Shown: positions 50,719 through 53,610 of the stretch, piece after piece
Layout: each line of letters begins with the position of its first letter
How positions within the stretch are numbered: the first letter of the stretch is position 1
Origin: Ktedonobacterales bacterium
GTDB taxonomy: Bacteria; Chloroflexota; Ktedonobacteria; Ktedonobacterales; JADMIN01
Direction: 5' to 3'
NCBI GenBank assembly: GCA_025935195.1
Contig: JAICVS010000012.1
Coordinates: 1 to 53,610 of the forward strand
Length of the DNA: 53,610 nucleotides
The notes under the pieces: model-generated
Databases searched by the model: none
The model's input: the letters and a program-made list of their open reading frames with translations, nothing else
Told to the model about the DNA's origin: nothing
Program-made: the position numbers and the translations under genes

Positions 50719-51174
50719 ATGCCCGTCACCCTGCGCGACATCACCCGCCACAACTGGCGCGAGTGTGTGAACCTGACGATCCGGCCGGACCAGCAACACT
50801 TCGTCGAAACCAACGCCGTCTCGATGGCGCAGGCCCGCTACGAGCCGGAGTGGATCCCGCTCGCCGTCTACGACGGCGCCGCCATGGTCGGCTTCGTCAT
50901 GTACGGCATCGCGCTCGAAGACCACCAGCACTGGATTTTGCGCGTGATGGTGGACACCGCGCACCAAGGCAAAGGCTACGGCCGCGCCGCCATGCGTGAG
51001 CTGCTCGCGCGTATGCGCAACGATCCCGCCTGCGACGAGATTTTCATCGACTTCGCACCGGACAACGCCGTCGCCGAGGCGCTCTATCTCAGCTTGGGCT
51101 TCGAGAAGACCGGCGCGATCGTCAAGGGCGAGGTGGTGGCGCGGCTGAGCGTGCGCCAGCGGGAGCCGTCGTGA
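50719..51174 (+). CDS. GNAT acetyltransferase (BltD/spermidine-acetyltransferase-like)
   Basis: This 151-residue protein has a single GNAT domain: LRDITRHNWRECVNLTIRPD, FVETNAVSMAQARYEPEWIP, GFVMYGIALEDHQHWILRVM, the acetyl-CoA loop HQGKGYGRAAMREL and FAPDNAVAEALYLSLGFEKT. The N-terminal pattern (NW..C..L.V...Q..FV..N..S.AQA) is that of the spermine/spermidine acetyltransferase BltD group, but substrate is inferred. It starts at ATG 50719 (AGAGGAA upstream). The stop overlaps the GTG start of the next gene. Confidence 0.87.
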   Translation: MPVTLRDITRHNWRECVNLTIRPDQQHFVETNAVSMAQARYEPEWIPLAVYDGAAMVGFVMYGIALEDHQHWILRVMVDTAHQGKGYGRAAMRELLARMRNDPACDEIFIDFAPDNAVAEALYLSLGFEKTGAIVKGEVVARLSVRQREPS

Positions 51175-52217
51175 CGCCATCAGATCAGCCAGATCAGCTG
51201 GACCCAACACGACCGCGCATGCAGGAGGGATGGGAGCGTCGTCACGCCGCGCTCGCGCTGGACGCCGCTCCCATCGCCGCGCTCCTTCAACCCGCCTTTC
51301 CCGACCGCGCCGTACTCTCCGCCGAGCTGTTGAGCGGCGGGCTTGCCAACACCAACTACAAAGTGACGCTCGCCGGCCTGCATGAGCCGGTCGTCCTGCG
51401 CCTCTTCACGCGCGACCCCGCCGCCTGCCAGACCGAGCTGGATATCTACCAGCTCACCGGCGCGCATGTGCCGATGCCCGCCATCCTCTACGCCGACCCC
51501 ACCGGCGAGCCGCACAGTCGCCCATACCTCGTCGCGCGCTGGATCGACGGCACAAAGCTCGACGCGCTGCTGGCGCATGGCGACGAAGCGGCCATCGCCT
51601 CCGCCGCCCATACCGTCGGCGCCACGCTCGCCGGTCTCGCCGCATTCCCCTTCGCGCGGGCCGGCTTCTTCGGTCCCGGCCTCACCATCGCCCAGCCCCT
51701 CGCCCCCTCAACCGAGTCCGTCCCGGCGTACGTGGATGAAGCCCTCTTCACGGGCGCGGCCAGCGCGCGCCTCGGCCCCGAGCTGACCCAGGCGCTCCAG
51801 CGGCTCTTGCGCGAAAACGCCGCGCTGCTCGCCGCCGCCGACACACAAACCGTCCTCGTCCACGGCGACTACAAAGCGCAAAACCTGCTCGTCTGCCAAG
51901 CGGGCGCGGGCTGGAATATTGCCGCCGTGCTCGATTGGGAGTTCGCCTTCGCCGGCTCGCCGCTCTTCGACGTCGCCATCTGCCTGCGCTACGCCGATAC
52001 GTTGCCGCCCGCCTTCGTCTCCGCGTTCGCCACCGGCTACCGCGCCCACGGCGGCATCCTCCCGACCGACTGGCGGCGCATCATCCGCCTGCTCGATCTC
52101 GTCAACCTCTGCGGCTTCCTGGCCGCCCCCGATGCGCGCGGCCCAATGATCGCCGAGGTCACATCGCTTGTGCGCGCCACCGTCGCAGGCTGGCAAACCG
52201 TGCCGCGTGATGTCTAG
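51171..52217 (+). CDS. APH-fold phosphotransferase
   Basis: This 348-residue protein has the APH kinase fold: N lobe SGGLANTNYKVTLAGLHEPV, VVLRLFTRDPAACQTELDIY, the hinge PYLVARWIDGTKL, the catalytic loop VLVHGDYKAQNLLV near residue 230 (HGDxxxxN) and AVLDWEFAFAGSPLFDVA with the metal Asp near 250. The substrate is unknown; homoserine-kinase-like or fructosamine-kinase-like roles are possible. The GTG start at 51171 overlaps the stop of the GNAT gene (GTGA), which suggests translational coupling. A downstream ATG at 51219 is a possible alternative start. Confidence 0.85.
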   Translation: MTPSDQPDQLDPTRPRMQEGWERRHAALALDAAPIAALLQPAFPDRAVLSAELLSGGLANTNYKVTLAGLHEPVVLRLFTRDPAACQTELDIYQLTGAHVPMPAILYADPTGEPHSRPYLVARWIDGTKLDALLAHGDEAAIASAAHTVGATLAGLAAFPFARAGFFGPGLTIAQPLAPSTESVPAYVDEALFTGAASARLGPELTQALQRLLRENAALLAAADTQTVLVHGDYKAQNLLVCQAGAGWNIAAVLDWEFAFAGSPLFDVAICLRYADTLPPAFVSAFATGYRAHGGILPTDWRRIIRLLDLVNLCGFLAAPDARGPMIAEVTSLVRATVAGWQTVPRDV

Positions 52218-52248
52218 CGATGCCTCAGCTTTGGAAGAGGAAGCACGC

Positions 52249-52878
52249 ATGCCATTACAGAATCGGGTGACGCCGTTCGGCGCAATCGTCGCGGTTGCGG
52301 AGCGCGGCCTGCTGATGGGCAATCGTGGCATCTTACACGACGAGGCGCGGCGGATGGTGCGTCCCTGGCAGGTCAAACGCTGGATCGCCTGCCGCACCGC
52401 GTTCCGTGGGCGCCGGCGCCAGGTGATGCGTCCCCACTCCTACACGGAGTTGTTCTTCCTCGACGAAGCGACCGCCTTCGCCGCCGGCCACCGTCCCTGC
52501 GCCGAATGCCGCCACGCCGACTACCAGCGCTTCAAAGCGGCCTGGGTGGCGTGGTCCGGCGGGCCTGCCGATGCCGGGCGGATAGATACCGTGTTGCATG
52601 GCGACCGGCTGGAAGGCCGCGGCGCTCACCAGCGGCAGCGCACCTATCAGGAAGATGCCGGCGCGCTCCCAGATGGCGCCTTCATCCGCCTCGACGGTTC
52701 AGCCTGGCTGCTCTGGCATGGACAACTCCTGGCGTGGTCGGCGGCCGGCTACCTCTCGCGGCGGCCGCTGCCTGCCCTGAGCCACATCGAAGTGCTGACG
52801 CCGCGCGCGCTCATCGCCGTCCTCCGCGCCGGCTATCGCCCGCTGGTCCATCCAAGCGCCGAAGTTGCGGGTAGTTGA
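52249..52878 (+). CDS. Conserved hypothetical protein with HRPCAECR motif
   Basis: This 209-residue protein begins MPLQNRVTPFGAIVAVAERG, continues LLMGNRGILHDEARRMVR, SYTELFFLDEATAFAAGHRP and then CAECRHADYQRFKAAW; its C-terminal part includes PDGAFIRLDGSAWLLW and GYLSRRPLPAL. I remember proteins of this pattern as conserved but uncharacterised. The Cys-x-x-Cys with nearby His may bind a metal, similar in look to Ada-type zinc sites. I prefer ATG 52249 (GAGGAAG upstream) over ATG 52210, which lies within the previous gene's end. Its stop TGA shares an A with the next start. Confidence 0.7.
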   Translation: MPLQNRVTPFGAIVAVAERGLLMGNRGILHDEARRMVRPWQVKRWIACRTAFRGRRRQVMRPHSYTELFFLDEATAFAAGHRPCAECRHADYQRFKAAWVAWSGGPADAGRIDTVLHGDRLEGRGAHQRQRTYQEDAGALPDGAFIRLDGSAWLLWHGQLLAWSAAGYLSRRPLPALSHIEVLTPRALIAVLRAGYRPLVHPSAEVAGS

Positions 52879-53465
52879 TGATGAGCGATCGTCATTCTGC
52901 CTTCCTCTCGCCCCATAGGGAGAGAGGGTCAGGAGGTGAGGACTCCACCCGCGCCGTGTACAATGCGTTCACGCGCCGGTTTCCTGGCCGCGTGCGCACC
53001 TGTTACGCCGAGGGTAGCCTGGCGGATGGCTCGCGGCTGGCGACGAGCGATGTCGATCTCGTCATCGTCTTCGCCGATGGTTTCCACGACGAGGAGGAGC
53101 ACCGCCAGGCCGAAGCGCTCGCGCAATCGCTGAATCGCGACGCGCGGGTCGAGTTAGATGTCACTATCACGGACGAGACCGCGCTTGCCCATGGCGTCTG
53201 GCCCGCGCTCAAGCTCGCGAGCCGCCTCATCGCCGGCGTGGACATGCTCCCCCGCTTCCCGCTGATCGCGATTGACCAATGGGCGCGCGAGCGCATGCAC
53301 GCCGCCTACTGGCTCACCATCAAAGTCCACGGCCGTCCTGAGATCGTACAGCTGCCGCTCGCCTACCCCGACCCAACCTGGGATGAGCCTCGGCATGTAT
53401 GCCGGGAGCCAACGCATGGCACCACCTCAACGCACATCGGTATAAGCGCTAGAATTCTCCCTTGA
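52878..53465 (+). CDS. Minimal nucleotidyltransferase-domain protein, possibly with altered ends
   Basis: This 195-residue protein has the polymerase-beta-like nucleotidyltransferase motif: YAEGSLADGSRLATSDVDLV followed by IVFADGF, and the third acidic strand VELDVTITDE. The helical part contains IDQWARERMHAAYWLTIKVH and the segment PEIVQLPLAYPDPTWDE. Residues 7-20 (FLSPHRERGSGGED) are encoded by a copy of the dispersed palindrome, and after PTWDE the sequence turns into non-family-like residues that end at 53465, so the C terminus may be truncated or frameshifted. The start overlaps the preceding stop (TGATG). Confidence 0.68.
   Translation: MMSDRHSAFLSPHRERGSGGEDSTRAVYNAFTRRFPGRVRTCYAEGSLADGSRLATSDVDLVIVFADGFHDEEEHRQAEALAQSLNRDARVELDVTITDETALAHGVWPALKLASRLIAGVDMLPRFPLIAIDQWARERMHAAYWLTIKVHGRPEIVQLPLAYPDPTWDEPRHVCREPTHGTTSTHIGISARILP
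52909..52945. repeat. Dispersed palindrome (copy 5, degenerate) inside a coding region
   Basis: cctctcgccccatagggagagagggtcaggaggtgaggactcc has the same order of elements (CCTCTC, GGAGAG, G-rich tail, GTGAGGACTCC) as the other copies. Here it is in frame in the 5' part of the nucleotidyltransferase gene. Confidence 0.65.
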
Positions 53466-53490
53466 CATCCCATCTCGTGCATGGTAATTT
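53462..53490 (+). promoter_or_regulatory. Strong sigma-70-like promoter (TTGACA-17-TAATTT)
   Basis: TTGACA (53462-53467) is a perfect -35 and TAATTT (53485-53490) a good -10, exactly 17 bases apart. Transcription would begin near 53497, where an ATG lies. Confidence 0.65.
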
Positions 53491-53496
53491 AGTTCC

Positions 53497-53610
53497 ATGT
53501 CCACAGCGCCACGCCACGTCATCAGCACCTTGAACAACCGCATAGCGCGCCAAACATGCCACCCACACCCGCTTGCAACCGCTGGGCTAGCGGCGTGGAG
53601 ACGGCCAGCA
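53497..53610 (+). CDS. Partial ORF at the window edge, possibly leaderless
   Basis: ATG 53497 opens a frame with no stop in the 38 visible codons (MSTAPRHVISTLNNRIAR...). It lies at the expected start point of the promoter at 53462, so a leaderless transcript is possible. Too little is visible to name it; it may equally be an RNA or a chance frame. Confidence 0.3.
   Translation, partial: MSTAPRHVISTLNNRIARQTCHPHPLATAGLAAWRRPA

Overview
The window is a gene-dense, high-GC bacterial chromosome segment with a menaquinone cluster, twin-arginine export, a Psp-type envelope-stress module and isocitrate lyase. The strong GC bias leaves long antisense open frames that are not genes. The gene complement and the SWIM/Helicase_C_3-like proteins resemble what I know from Chloroflexota. 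That is an inference from content and style; no rRNA or other phylogenetic marker was compared. I found no tRNA, rRNA or CRISPR array.

Left part (1-8028, almost all minus strand): a SIS-domain isomerase lies upstream of tetR-menF-menD-menH-menB, a tight operon with coupled starts and a good TetR-type operator just upstream of tetR. A decayed toxin-antitoxin remnant and a PLP-dependent threonine dehydratase follow. From 8.1 to 13.6 kb is an accessory stretch: a methyltransferase, a beta-propeller protein with an apparent frameshift, an orphan secreted protein, a decayed copy of the methyltransferase 3' end, a small membrane protein and a HEPN-like/transmembrane/Ig-like protein.

Middle (13.6-32.5 kb): FAD oxidoreductase, GAPDH, acetyl-CoA synthetase, a polytopic membrane protein, a phosphohexomutase, then pspA-pspAA facing htpX-pspAB with a DUF433 gene between them. 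After a few small genes come tatA and tatC. A four-gene minus-strand run follows: FHA/zinc-ribbon, acidic peptide, SWIM zinc finger plus helicase-associated domain, and a shorter relative of that last protein.

Right part (32.6-53.6 kb): rsgA behind a leader with a predicted promoter, a 36-codon ORF and a terminator; a kinase-fold protein; a PEBP lipoprotein; divergent lysR/icl; lactate permease; infB-rbfA-nrnA; a spermidine-synthase-like membrane protein; purA; and a run of small enzymes (P-loop kinase, GNAT, phosphotransferase, conserved hypothetical, nucleotidyltransferase). infB has an unusual leader: a predicted promoter, a structured element starting at the predicted transcription start, an intrinsic terminator and then the ribosome-binding site. 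This is the most interesting non-coding signal here.

Short GC-rich palindromes of one family (CCCTCTCC...GGAGAGGG followed by a G-rich tail and GTGAGG) are scattered between genes, and one lies inside the 5' end of a coding region.
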